A DNA stretch of 64,000 bases from Phycisphaerae bacterium (GTDB lineage Bacteria > Planctomycetota > Phycisphaerae > SM23-33). Under the pieces are notes generated by a model. The model was not told the origin of the DNA and ran no database searches. It saw nothing but the letters and a program-made list of their open reading frames with translations. Both the position numbers and the translations under genes were made by a program. Shown here in pieces: positions 1 through 8,900 of the stretch (the stretch's first letter is position 1; each line of letters starts with the position of its first letter). Location: positions 1 to 64,000 of the forward strand of contig JASLNT010000019.1 in the NCBI GenBank assembly GCA_030745875.1. Direction: 5' to 3'.

Positions 1-197
1 GCCTGGCTGAGGCTAGATATGTTGTTGATCGCTGGCGATTGGATTATAATCACCACAGACCACACAGCCGGTTGAATTGGATGACACCGGCGGCATTTTC
101 GGCATGGTGCCGGAGATGGAAGAAAACGCAGCCGTGTATTCCTCCGGGTTCGGCTACGCCTCACCCTCCGGAATACACGGACAAAGCGGTAACCTGA
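1..197 (+). pseudogene. IS3-family transposase, C-terminal fragment cut by the window edge
   Basis: The open frame enters from the left edge (codons in phase with position 3) and ends at TGA 195-197. It encodes about 64 residues containing RWRLDYNHHRPHSRLNWMTP, the typical end of an IS3-family OrfB DDE transposase, where the RPH block lies close to the last catalytic Glu. The rest of the gene would lie to the left, so it may be intact in the chromosome. The tail after this block is Pro-rich and ends 38 bp before the element's terminal repeat. Family assignment is firm; the subgroup is not determinable from this fragment. Confidence 0.85.
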
Positions 198-210
198 CTC
201 TCATTCACAG

Positions 211-235
211 TGGTACAGAAAATGGGGGCAGGTCA
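211..235 (+). repeat. Right terminal inverted repeat of the IS3-family element
   Basis: The stretch from TGGTACAG to GGGGGCAGGTCA lies 13 bp after the transposase stop. Read on the other strand it starts TGACCTGCCCCC, the kind of TGA-starting, G/C-run terminus typical of IS3 elements. The element therefore probably ends at 235. The matching left end is outside the window, so the repeat and any target duplication cannot be confirmed here. Confidence 0.7.
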
Positions 236-940
236 GGGTGATTGAGGCGCACAGGCCAACAGACATCATCGAGACAACTATTCGCTTAATCATTCTCTCT
301 CTCTTTGCTTTCCAGAATCGTTGGACTCACTTGACATCTGCGGCCATACATGATGCACGAATCGCCTTCTTCATGTCACTACCCTTTCCCAAACAATGAC
401 ACATGGAAACCGTCACTAATGGGGGCCACACAGACAGCGAGGACCTACCAGTTGATTCGTGACATGATCATACTCCTTAATCTACTCCATGAGAAAGGAC
501 TATAGCCATCCAGACTGCACGCAACCACACCGGATCGCGTATGTTCTTGGCCCAAACCAACTGACGTGCTGCCTGCTCACGCCCAATGGCCGGAGGCACA
601 ACTGCAAACATCGATTCGATTAGGATACAAAACGAAGCATGCAATTAACAAGTACAAAACTAACGTGCTATAGAGAGTGACCCAGACACGCGATATTCCA
701 CGCTCCTGTTCGCCGTAAGGTCTTGTTGTTGCCGTTTCACCTGATCGCCTGTTCAACTGCTCAAGTGAGAAGCCTGTGCTGGACCAGCAAGTTTGATACC
801 CGCACAACACCCAAAAACGACTTCATGATCGTACCGTATATGATTCCAAACTCCGTCAAGACACGAGTATCATATGTTCCCAACACCAACATATTCGCTC
901 TTTATTCCTTTGCCTAACAGTCTTTACGTATGCCGCCAAC
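236..940. other. Intergenic stretch without a recognisable gene
   Basis: About 700 bp between the IS end and repeat copy A1. Only short open frames occur on either strand, none with a recognisable product, a good ribosome site or coding-like composition. The region is less GC-rich than the neighbouring genes. I see no RNA gene, array or clear promoter here. It may be decayed DNA next to the insertion element. Confidence 0.6.
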
Positions 941-1137
941 TGCGGTGCAATGGCGCTGCATTGGGCTATTTGTGCTGCAACCGTGCTGCGGGGTGTCGAG
1001 CCAGCCTCCAACCGATGCTTGAACCACGCGATGTATGGCTGAGGCCTGTTCTAAAGCGAGGCCAGATCGGGTATCATACTGTCTGAAGCTGGCCTGGGGA
1101 CGGTCCCCAGACCACCGACGCACGGAATCAAATTTCC
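941..1137 (+). repeat. Intergenic repeat family A, copy A1
   Basis: This stretch is recognisably the same sequence as 15501-15762 and 19679-19883. Conserved blocks, in order, are TGCAATGGCGCTGC, GTGCTGCAACCGTGC, a GCTTGAACCA block, then a core at 1046-1080 (CCTGTTCTAA, GCGAGGCC, GATCGGGTATCAT), then a block holding a hairpin, CTGGG-GACGGT-CCCAG. The right end shares CCACCGACGCAC and CGGAATCA with copy A3. All clear copies lie on the + strand 165-200 bp ahead of a + strand gene. The TATCAT/TATAAT in the core resembles a -10 box, so the element may carry a promoter; that is inference. Confidence 0.75.
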
Positions 1138-1260
1138 TATCAGCAGGGCAAGCAACTCGCCGAACTGCAGGAGATTGATCCGGCCGTGAAAGTCTTCGCG
1201 CCTTCCGGTTTCAAAGGCGCAAAACATAACGCCATGTGCCAGGTGGAGACAATCACATGA
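1138..1260 (+). pseudogene. Truncated 3' remnant of a response-regulator receiver-like gene
   Basis: An open frame with no start of its own runs from the right edge of repeat A1 to TGA 1258-1260. It encodes ELQEIDPAVKVFAPSGF and a short tail, which resembles the beta4 region of a CheY-like receiver (the IDPxVKVIxxSGY pattern). The stop overlaps the ATG of the next gene as ATGA, the arrangement expected for a translationally coupled operon. I infer that an upstream receiver gene was cut off where repeat A1 now abuts. The match is only about 40 residues, so the identification is tentative. Confidence 0.4.
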
Positions 1261-3668
1261 AACGTAACGCCCGTTTTCTACAAGGCCTTGTCTGCAGCCG
1301 CGCAGTCCGGATCGTGCTGTTGTACGCCGCTGTTAGTGCTGTATGGATTTTCTTCTCCGACATCCTAGTCGAGGCGCTTGGCGGCACGCCGGAGATGATT
1401 ACCCGGTATCAGACGCTCAAGGGCCTGCTGTTTGTCGCCACGACGTCCGCCATGTTGCTCGTGCTTATTCGCTGGTCGGAAGCGACGCTTACGGTCAGCG
1501 AGAGCAACTACCGGCGCCTTGTCGATAACATGTCCGAAAGTTTTCTCTATCGCCACAACACCGAAGGTGCGTTCACTTACATCTCCCCATCCATCACAGA
1601 CGTGCTGGGCTATTCCGAGGAGGAGTTTCTCACGCATTTCGGGGAGTACCTGACTGACCATCCGGTCAATCAAGAGGTCCGCAAACACACCGCCCTGAGT
1701 ATCGAAGGGGTTCGCCAACCGCCCTACGAAGTGCAGATACATCACAAGGACGGGTCGGTTCACTGGCTTGAGGTCGCCGAAGTGCCCGTCCGAGATTCCG
1801 ATGGCCGGGTCGTTGACATCGAGGGCATCGCACATGACATTACCGAGCGCAAGCGGGCGGAGGAGGCCTTGCGGGACGGCGAACGACGACTTCGGGCCAC
1901 CTTCAACCAAGCGTTCCAGTTGATGGGTTATCTGTCGACCGACGGGACTGTTCTGGGGATCAATGAAGCAGCGTTGAGATTCGCTGGAATCGAGGAATCC
2001 GACGTGGTCGGCAAGCTGTTCTGGGAGACTCCGTGGTGGACGCATTCTTCCGAGGTGCAGGAGCAGTTGAAGAACGCAATCAACCAGGCGGCTGGCGGTC
2101 GGTTCGTACGTTACGAGACCACCCACCTCGACACTAATGGCGAGCCTCGAATGATGGACTTCTCCCTCAAGCCCGTTACCGATGCCGACGACGTCGTGGT
2201 CCAGTTGATTCCCGAGGCTCGCGACATAACCGAGCGCAAGCGGGACGAGGAGGCCCTGCGCGACATCAAGACCAAGTTTGAGGCCGTCTACAATCATCAC
2301 TACCAACTCACGGGACTTATGGACCCCGAGGGTCGACTCCTCATGTCAAACAAGACGGCCCAGGATTTTGCGGGCGTAAGTGCGGAGGAGATTGCCGGAA
2401 AACCGTTTGCGGAAGCACCGTTCTGGACCCATTCGAAAGAAGAGCAAAGCAAGTTGCTAAAGGCCATAGACCGGGCGGCTGATGGCGAGTTCGTCCGTTT
2501 CGAGACCACGCATGTCTCGGCCGGAGGCGAAACGAGGACCTTTGACTTCTGCCTCAGTCCGGTATTTGATGACAGTGGTCGAGTGTGTTACATAGTGCCG
2601 GAAGGATATGACATTACCGATCGCAAACAGGCCGAGGGTGAACTTCGGGACGCGTTGTCGGAGATCGAGGACCTCAAGGATCGCGTGGAGGCGGAGAACG
2701 TTCTGCTGCGTCATGAGGTGGAATACCTGGGGCACGGCAAGATCGTTGGCGACAGCGCATCCATCAGAGAGACAATGGCGCATGTGGCGGACGTAGCCGA
2801 AACGGATTCGACGGTCCTGATCCTGGGCGAGACCGGGACGGGCAAGGAGTTGTTGGCGCGCGCAATCCATGACGCCAGCGCACGGAAAGACAAGCCGCTG
2901 GTAATCGTCAACTGCGCCGCCATGCCGGCCACCCTCATTGAGAACGAACTGTTCGGGCGCGAAAAAGGGGCCTACACCGACGCCCTGACCCGGCAGATCG
3001 GGCGCTTCGAACTGGCGGACGGGGCCACGATCTTCCTCGACGAGATCGGGGAACTTCCTCTTCAAACGCAGTCAAAGCTGCTGCGCGTGCTCCAGGAAGG
3101 ACAGTTCGAGCGGCTGGGGAGCACCGAGACGATGACCGTAGACGTGCGAGTGATCGCCGCGACGAACCGGGACCTGGAGAAGGATATCTCGGAAGGGCAG
3201 TTCCGTGAGGACCTTTTCTACAGGCTGAATGTGTTCCCGATCACCGTGTCCCCTCTCCGGGAGCGAAGGGAGGACATCCCCGCGCTGGTCTGGGCCTTCG
3301 TGGGCGAATTCAGCGAGAAGATGGGTAAACGTATTGAGACGGTGTCGCAGGGGGCGATGACTTCCCTTCAGAACCACCCTTGGCCGGGCAACGTCCGGGA
3401 ACTGAGGAATGTCATTGAACGCGCCATGATCCAGTCCAGCGGGCCCGCGCTGCAGGTGCAACTGCCGCAGAAGACGCTCGCACCCGGACCCGAAGCCGCA
3501 ACGCTGGATGAAGTCCAGAAACGACACATCGTCGAGATTCTTGAACGAACGGACTGGCGCGTTCGCGGCAGCGGGGGTGCGGCCGAGATTCTCGGCCTCA
3601 AACCCTCGACACTCGAGTCGCGGATGGCGAAGCTGGGCATCCGACGGCCGGGTCTGAAGCCCCGATAA
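1257..3668 (+). CDS. Membrane-anchored PAS-PAS-PAS sigma54-type enhancer-binding regulator
   Basis: 803 residues from ATG 1257, which has AGGTGG ten bases upstream; the GTG at 1236 is less likely. Two N-terminal membrane helices (about 15-35 and 58-75) precede three PAS domains (about 85-200, 210-330, 340-460), each closing with a D-I-T-E/D-R-K block. An AAA+ domain follows at about 500-720 with Walker A GETGTGKE and Walker B IFLDEIGE. The C-terminus has a Fis-type helix-turn-helix of the FhlA kind (GGAAEILGLKPSTLESRM). The family activates sigma54 RNA polymerase in response to signals seen by the PAS domains. The sigma54-contact loop, normally GAFTGA, reads GAYTDA here. It sits next to the GH32 gene, but no clear -24/-12 promoter was found beside it, so its target is unknown. 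Confidence 0.9.
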   Translation: MKRNARFLQGLVCSRAVRIVLLYAAVSAVWIFFSDILVEALGGTPEMITRYQTLKGLLFVATTSAMLLVLIRWSEATLTVSESNYRRLVDNMSESFLYRHNTEGAFTYISPSITDVLGYSEEEFLTHFGEYLTDHPVNQEVRKHTALSIEGVRQPPYEVQIHHKDGSVHWLEVAEVPVRDSDGRVVDIEGIAHDITERKRAEEALRDGERRLRATFNQAFQLMGYLSTDGTVLGINEAALRFAGIEESDVVGKLFWETPWWTHSSEVQEQLKNAINQAAGGRFVRYETTHLDTNGEPRMMDFSLKPVTDADDVVVQLIPEARDITERKRDEEALRDIKTKFEAVYNHHYQLTGLMDPEGRLLMSNKTAQDFAGVSAEEIAGKPFAEAPFWTHSKEEQSKLLKAIDRAADGEFVRFETTHVSAGGETRTFDFCLSPVFDDSGRVCYIVPEGYDITDRKQAEGELRDALSEIEDLKDRVEAENVLLRHEVEYLGHGKIVGDSASIRETMAHVADVAETDSTVLILGETGTGKELLARAIHDASARKDKPLVIVNCAAMPATLIENELFGREKGAYTDALTRQIGRFELADGATIFLDEIGELPLQTQSKLLRVLQEGQFERLGSTETMTVDVRVIAATNRDLEKDISEGQFREDLFYRLNVFPITVSPLRERREDIPALVWAFVGEFSEKMGKRIETVSQGAMTSLQNHPWPGNVRELRNVIERAMIQSSGPALQVQLPQKTLAPGPEAATLDEVQKRHIVEILERTDWRVRGSGGAAEILGLKPSTLESRMAKLGIRRPGLKPR

Positions 3669-3880
3669 TTCGTGCCCGCCCGATGTTTTGGGGGATTCTC
3701 TCGCCTGGCCGGCGACATATCGCTTCGGTTCACCACTCTCCAAGCCTTTGCAGTCTTCAAACTCATTTGCATTTGCAGTACGTATCATCGCCAGGCCGAA
3801 CAGCCGGATCTATTTCGATAGATTTCGACGTGCGACGCGAGTAACATCGGGAAAACCGAGAAAGGAAAGAGGGAAAGACT

Positions 3881-5386
3881 ATGTTTAATTATTCTATAAG
3901 ATTCATTCTGGGCGTGATGGTCGTGGCGACACTTGTAACTGACACCAGCCGGGCTGAAGAAGCCCAGTGGGTCAAGAAGGCAAAGGAGACAGTTAAGACC
4001 GCGATCCCGCTTGCCGAGAAGGATCCCACCCGTCCTGTCTATCATTTCCGGCCACCCTCTCAGTGGATGAACGATATCTGCGGCGCGATCCACTACAAGG
4101 GAGCCTATCATATCTTTTACCAGTACAACCCGTTCAGCGGTGATCGCTGGGGATACAATTATTCACTCTGGGCGCACGCGCGAAGCAAGGACCTTGTCCA
4201 CTGGGAGCATCTTGACTGGGCCTTATTACCCATGATCAAACGGGGGGAGACAAGATGTAATTCAGGCTGTGTTACTCTCGATGGAAACGGCCGACCGATG
4301 ATATTCTATACCTTTGTTCACGCCAAACGGTACGCTCCCGGCAGGACGCCAAAGCGTGAGCAATGGGCCGCCATCGCCTGTGATGAAGATCTGATAAAAT
4401 GGAAACGGATAAAGGAGAACCCGATCCTAGCCGCCGGTATGAACGGAGTGCCCGCGGACGTACACGGCGGATGGAGCGATCCCTTTGTGTTCAGGTCAGA
4501 CGGGCGGACCTTCGTTACGTTCAAATCATGCGGCGGACTGGTCGCCGAAGCCCAGAACAAGGAACTGACAAAATGGAAGTACGCCGGTAAGATGGAGGGC
4601 GTCTCCGGCGAATGCCCGAACTTCTTTCCTCTCCAGAACAGGTGGGTGTTGATCCGCTCGACACATCCGCTTTCCTATATCGTTGGAGACTTTGACGCGA
4701 AGACCATTAATTTCAAAAAGAACGGCGGCGCCGGAATAGTTGATTACGGTTTCGGAAAGAACCCGCCGAAGGACCGGTCATGGACGCGCGGACTTTATGG
4801 CACGAATGCTTTTGTAGATAAAGACGGCCGCCGAATCCTGGTCGGTTGGATCTGCGGATTCAAACCCAAACGCGGCTGGAACGGGTGTATGTCTCTTCCT
4901 CGCGTCCTGACGCTTGACAAAGACAAGCGGCTTATCCAGGCCCCCGCGCCAGAGCTCAAGAAGCTGCGCGCCAAACACCGCGAGATCAAGGGTCTGGAAG
5001 TGAACAGTAAATCTGAACTGCTTAAAGATATCAAAGGCGATACGCTGGAAATCATCGCGCAGTTCACGAACGCCGACGCGGGAGCCTTTGGCCTGAAGGT
5101 CCGTCAGAGCGAAGACGGCAAGAACGCGGTCACTATTAGATACGCCGACGGGAAATTGAACGTGGCGGGGACGGAGCTTCCTTTAAAGCTGGGGGAAGAC
5201 AAGAGTCTTAAACTGCACGTGTTTATTGACAAATCTGTTCTCGAAGTATTCATTAATGATGGCGCCACAAGTGTTACAAGGGTCGATTATCCCGGAGACA
5301 AGGACCTGGGCGTGTCGGTATTTGCCGAGAACGGCAGTGTTACATTGAAGTCTCTCGACGCGTGGAACATGAAACCGATATGGTAA
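3881..5386 (+). CDS. Secreted glycoside hydrolase family 32 enzyme (fructan hydrolase-like)
   Basis: 501 residues. ATG 3881 follows an AAAGGAAAGAGGG ribosome site. Residues 1-25 form a signal peptide ending near SRA. The five-bladed propeller domain of GH32 is recognised by WMND (Asp65, nucleophile position), WSDPF (the RDP-type box) and GECPNFFPL (Glu244, acid/base position). A C-terminal beta-sandwich follows at about 370-495, with the family-typical LHVFIDKSVLEVFIND. GH32 enzymes cleave beta-fructosides such as levan, inulin or sucrose. The usual WMNDPNG box reads WMNDICG here, so substrate choice could differ. The gene stands alone, 212 bp after the PAS/sigma54 regulator, which may or may not control it. 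Confidence 0.92.
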   Translation: MFNYSIRFILGVMVVATLVTDTSRAEEAQWVKKAKETVKTAIPLAEKDPTRPVYHFRPPSQWMNDICGAIHYKGAYHIFYQYNPFSGDRWGYNYSLWAHARSKDLVHWEHLDWALLPMIKRGETRCNSGCVTLDGNGRPMIFYTFVHAKRYAPGRTPKREQWAAIACDEDLIKWKRIKENPILAAGMNGVPADVHGGWSDPFVFRSDGRTFVTFKSCGGLVAEAQNKELTKWKYAGKMEGVSGECPNFFPLQNRWVLIRSTHPLSYIVGDFDAKTINFKKNGGAGIVDYGFGKNPPKDRSWTRGLYGTNAFVDKDGRRILVGWICGFKPKRGWNGCMSLPRVLTLDKDKRLIQAPAPELKKLRAKHREIKGLEVNSKSELLKDIKGDTLEIIAQFTNADAGAFGLKVRQSEDGKNAVTIRYADGKLNVAGTELPLKLGEDKSLKLHVFIDKSVLEVFINDGATSVTRVDYPGDKDLGVSVFAENGSVTLKSLDAWNMKPIW

Positions 5387-5924
5387 TTACTGTGAAGAAG
5401 ACAATTGTATTCCGCTCTGGGAACGCATGACATAATTGCTTGAGATGCTTGTCGTATTGATCTTCCGCAGCGGGAATCGCCAGCGTTTCACCCTTTCCCC
5501 CCTTTCATCCAAGACCCTACGCAACATCTGCAACTGCGCTGCAATGGCGGTGTATCCAGCCGCTCGTGTGTGGCGTTCGGCTCCAAGCGCCCTGCGGGCT
5601 TGCCTCCTAATATGCGCACCCAAGGCCCGCCCCTTGAAAAGCCCGCGTTCAACCGGACACAGAATATTCTCACATTTATCTTGAATCAACTGGTTTCCAT
5701 GCGATAATATTCATATTAGATGAGCCCGTTTTGTCGGGGCAGCGGGCCGCATTCGACCTGAGCCGGTCGATTGAATGAGGGCAGGAGCGTTCGCGCTTAG
5801 ACGCTTTCTTTCCCGAGCTAGGCCGCAGTGGCCAAGTTCCCCCCTGTCAAATTGAGCGTGCATACGTAGTCGTAAGGTATCGGGTGACTACATTGGGCAA
5901 AGAGCCGAAAAAGGGAGAAGAGCC
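5387..5924. other. Intergenic region, with a weak partial match to repeat family A
   Basis: 538 bp between the GH32 gene and the giant PEP-CTERM gene. Around 5528-5580 it contains AACTGCGCTGCAATGGCG, matching the left part of repeat A, but the conserved core and hairpin are not recognisable, so this is at most a decayed copy. No credible open frame or RNA gene was seen. AGGGAGAAGAG at about 5911-5921 is the ribosome site for the next gene. Confidence 0.5.
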
Positions 5925-8900
5925 ATGAATGCCACAAACGTCAGACGCGGTCTAGCCATTGTTGTTTTCATACTGTTCTTGTTCACCGTGAACACCACCG
6001 CCCCGGGCCAGAGTTCACTCACTCTGTTCGAGTGGGGCACGAAGACCTGGGAGTCCGACATTGGCGGTATGTGGAGCGCAGGCAACGGCAACGCCCTGGT
6101 TGCTTCCTCACACACGATTGTGGATTTCGACAATCTGAACACCGCTCCTCTGACAACTCTTGTCAATCTTTCTACAGAGAATGTGTTCGAACAGGAAACC
6201 AGCCTTCGCGTACGGGGGGCTACCGATGGCGCTCTTAACCTGACCAGCACTATCGGGCTTGCAGCGTCGGCTTCGGATGCGGCGCTGTCTATGGATTTCA
6301 GCCCGAGCATAAGCATGGCAACACCTCCTGCCGCCCTGTTCCAGGGGGAGACCATGACGCTCGTAACCGATTCGGGTATCGGGGCAAACAGCACGGCAGT
6401 GGACTCTCCCTTACCGGACATTGTCTACGACCTGTCAGGCAGACTGGCGGCACGCGGACATATGACCGCGAGTTTCACATTGGCCGACAAGACCGTTATG
6501 GGCAATACGACCATTATGAACACGACGCTCGACAGCGGGACGAATTCAATCATCAGTTTCGATGTAGATGGCAATTCGACGACCGTTCTACCGGGCGGAA
6601 CTGGGATTCTCGGTTGGGCCGGAGCGAATCTGCTGGAGGACAAGACGGGCTTGAGCGGTCAGTTCGGTATGAGTGGGCCCTCGTCCGGCGGTCGGGCCGC
6701 CACCGCGATCAACAATGACGGTTCCGCCATCATCTCGATGCAAAGCACGTACGATGACCTGGTCACGTTGAGCGGTGATCTCAGCCGCTTTATTCCCTAC
6801 AATTGGGGTATTGGCGCAGACCTTTATTACGTAAGCGCGTCGGCAGACCTCCTTAATGCGTATCTCACTTACGGTGTGTCAGTACAGCAGGACCTTACGG
6901 CGGACGTCTCCTGCATGGGGGCTCTGAGTCTCAACCAAGCCGTCGACTACGAGGTCCGCTACGTGGACGATCAAGGCCACGAGCAAACAAGATCCTCGGG
7001 TAATGCAAACAGCATCACATTCCGCATGGGCGACGAGATCGATGTCACAATGCCGACGACACGCCTGGACATGGACGCCACGTATTCGGTTGAAGGGTCG
7101 CTGTCCAACAGTGTGGTCCTCGAGGAGAACCATTCAGTCACGTTGGAGTTGTTGTCCTGGGGTATCGACCCTTACTTCTTTTCCGAGCGCGAGGGTTCCG
7201 CGTGGTCCCATACGTGGCCTTTGATGGATCCTATAATTACAGCGTCCAAGCGTGATATGTTGGCATCATTCACGACCGATCAGATGCCCGGTAAGCAAAG
7301 TTCTTCGGCTACGGCGAGGGAATTTAGCTCAACAGGCGATCGGGTAATCAACTCCACCGTTAAAATCACGTCGAACGAGTTCATTGGCGATTCATTGATT
7401 GTGGAGAACGGTGGCGTTCTGACTATCGGCGATCCTCTCGGCAGTTCTCCGTTTCCGTCCTACACGGAATTTGAGGTCCTCGCATTCGGACAACATGACG
7501 ATGATACCTACGACGGTGGGATCAATGTCAAGTCCGGGGGTTCGTTGACAATCAACAACGGCTTCGTCGTGACGAGATCACTCAACGTAGATGGCGATGG
7601 CGCTTTCAGTTTCAACGGCGGTCAGTTGACTGTCTTCAGCGGCGAGTTTGACCCGGGAACAAGTGCGGTGGTTATTGACGGCAATGCCGGTAGCGGACCG
7701 ATGATGCAGACGTTGACGCTGTGCGGCGGAGCCAGCGGGGTTATCACCGGCGACTTGACCGTCGGTGACAATATATGGGGTGAAATGAACATCGAGACAG
7801 GCGCCACGTTCACCAACGCCAACGCCTTCATTGGCAAGCAGGCCGGCAACTGGGGACCGAGTCCGCTACACGTGCGCAAGGGCGTGGTGCGAGTCTCCGG
7901 TAATGGTGCGACATGGCACAGCACAGGGGCCCTGAATATCGGTGGAACGGCGAGCAGCAACGGCGGAGAAGGTGCGGTGTACGTCGAGACGGGCGGGCGG
8001 GTTGTCGTCGATGGCGTGTTGACGATTCGCGACGATGGAGCACTTCACCTCGACGGTGGAGATGTCACTGCAGGCTCGCTGAAGAATTACTCGGGATGGC
8101 TGGACCTGGGCGGAGGTTCCCTCACGATAGACGGCGGAACATTCAAGCCGCACCTGCTGTCCACCGGGCAGTCGGCGGCTGGGGACCTTCACGTCGGCGG
8201 CGGCACAACAGTAGCGCTAGTCAACGACGCAACCCTCAGTTTGCCTTCGAACTCGAGTCCCAACACTGTGTATGTAGGTTCTACGCAGGGGAGCGGCACG
8301 TTCGAAATTCGAAGCGGTTCTGTCGTGAGCAGTCCGCAAGGGAGAGTGGGCGTGTACTCCCCGGGAACAGTAACCGTCGAGGGCGATGGTTCCAGTTGGG
8401 CTGTCACTCATGCGTACTCCAACTCCTCCTCCAACACTCCGTTTGACCTGGAGATCGGTTACAACGAACTTGGAACGCTAAGCATTTCTGACGGCGGTGC
8501 GGTAAGCAGCAAGCAATCGTGTCTTGGCGTAACCTCATCGGCAAGCACGGGTGTAGTTGAAGTGCGGAGCGCAGGTTCACAGTGGACCACCGATCAACTG
8601 GTCGTCGGTGGGTACGGTCGCGGGTTCCTCAGCATCACCGAGGGCGCCGAAGTCCAGACGAGTGCAGCAAGTTCGATCGGGGGTAGCCCGACTTACGGCG
8701 CAGTAGGACAAGGACAAGGCGTAGCCAGGGTTGACGGAGCCGGTTCGACCTGGTCGACAGGCAGCAGCTATCTGGGGATTGGAGTCAGAGGCAGAGGATG
8801 GCTCGATATTACCGACGGCGGAAGCGTCACCAGCAGTATGGGTGTGATAGGTGATGCTGCAGGAGCATCGGGTGAAGTCCTGGTTCAGGGCGCCGATGCG

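Noticed and set aside
1365..2306. Long open frame on the minus strand (313 codons) opposite the sigma54-type regulator
   Set aside because: It lies wholly antisense to a well-supported PAS domain gene, has no recognisable domain, and is explained by GC-rich third positions.
3669..3880. Search for a -24/-12 promoter before the GH32 gene
   Set aside because: No GG-N10-GC arrangement with a good TGGCAC/TTGC context was found, so control by the neighbouring sigma54-type regulator is not claimed.
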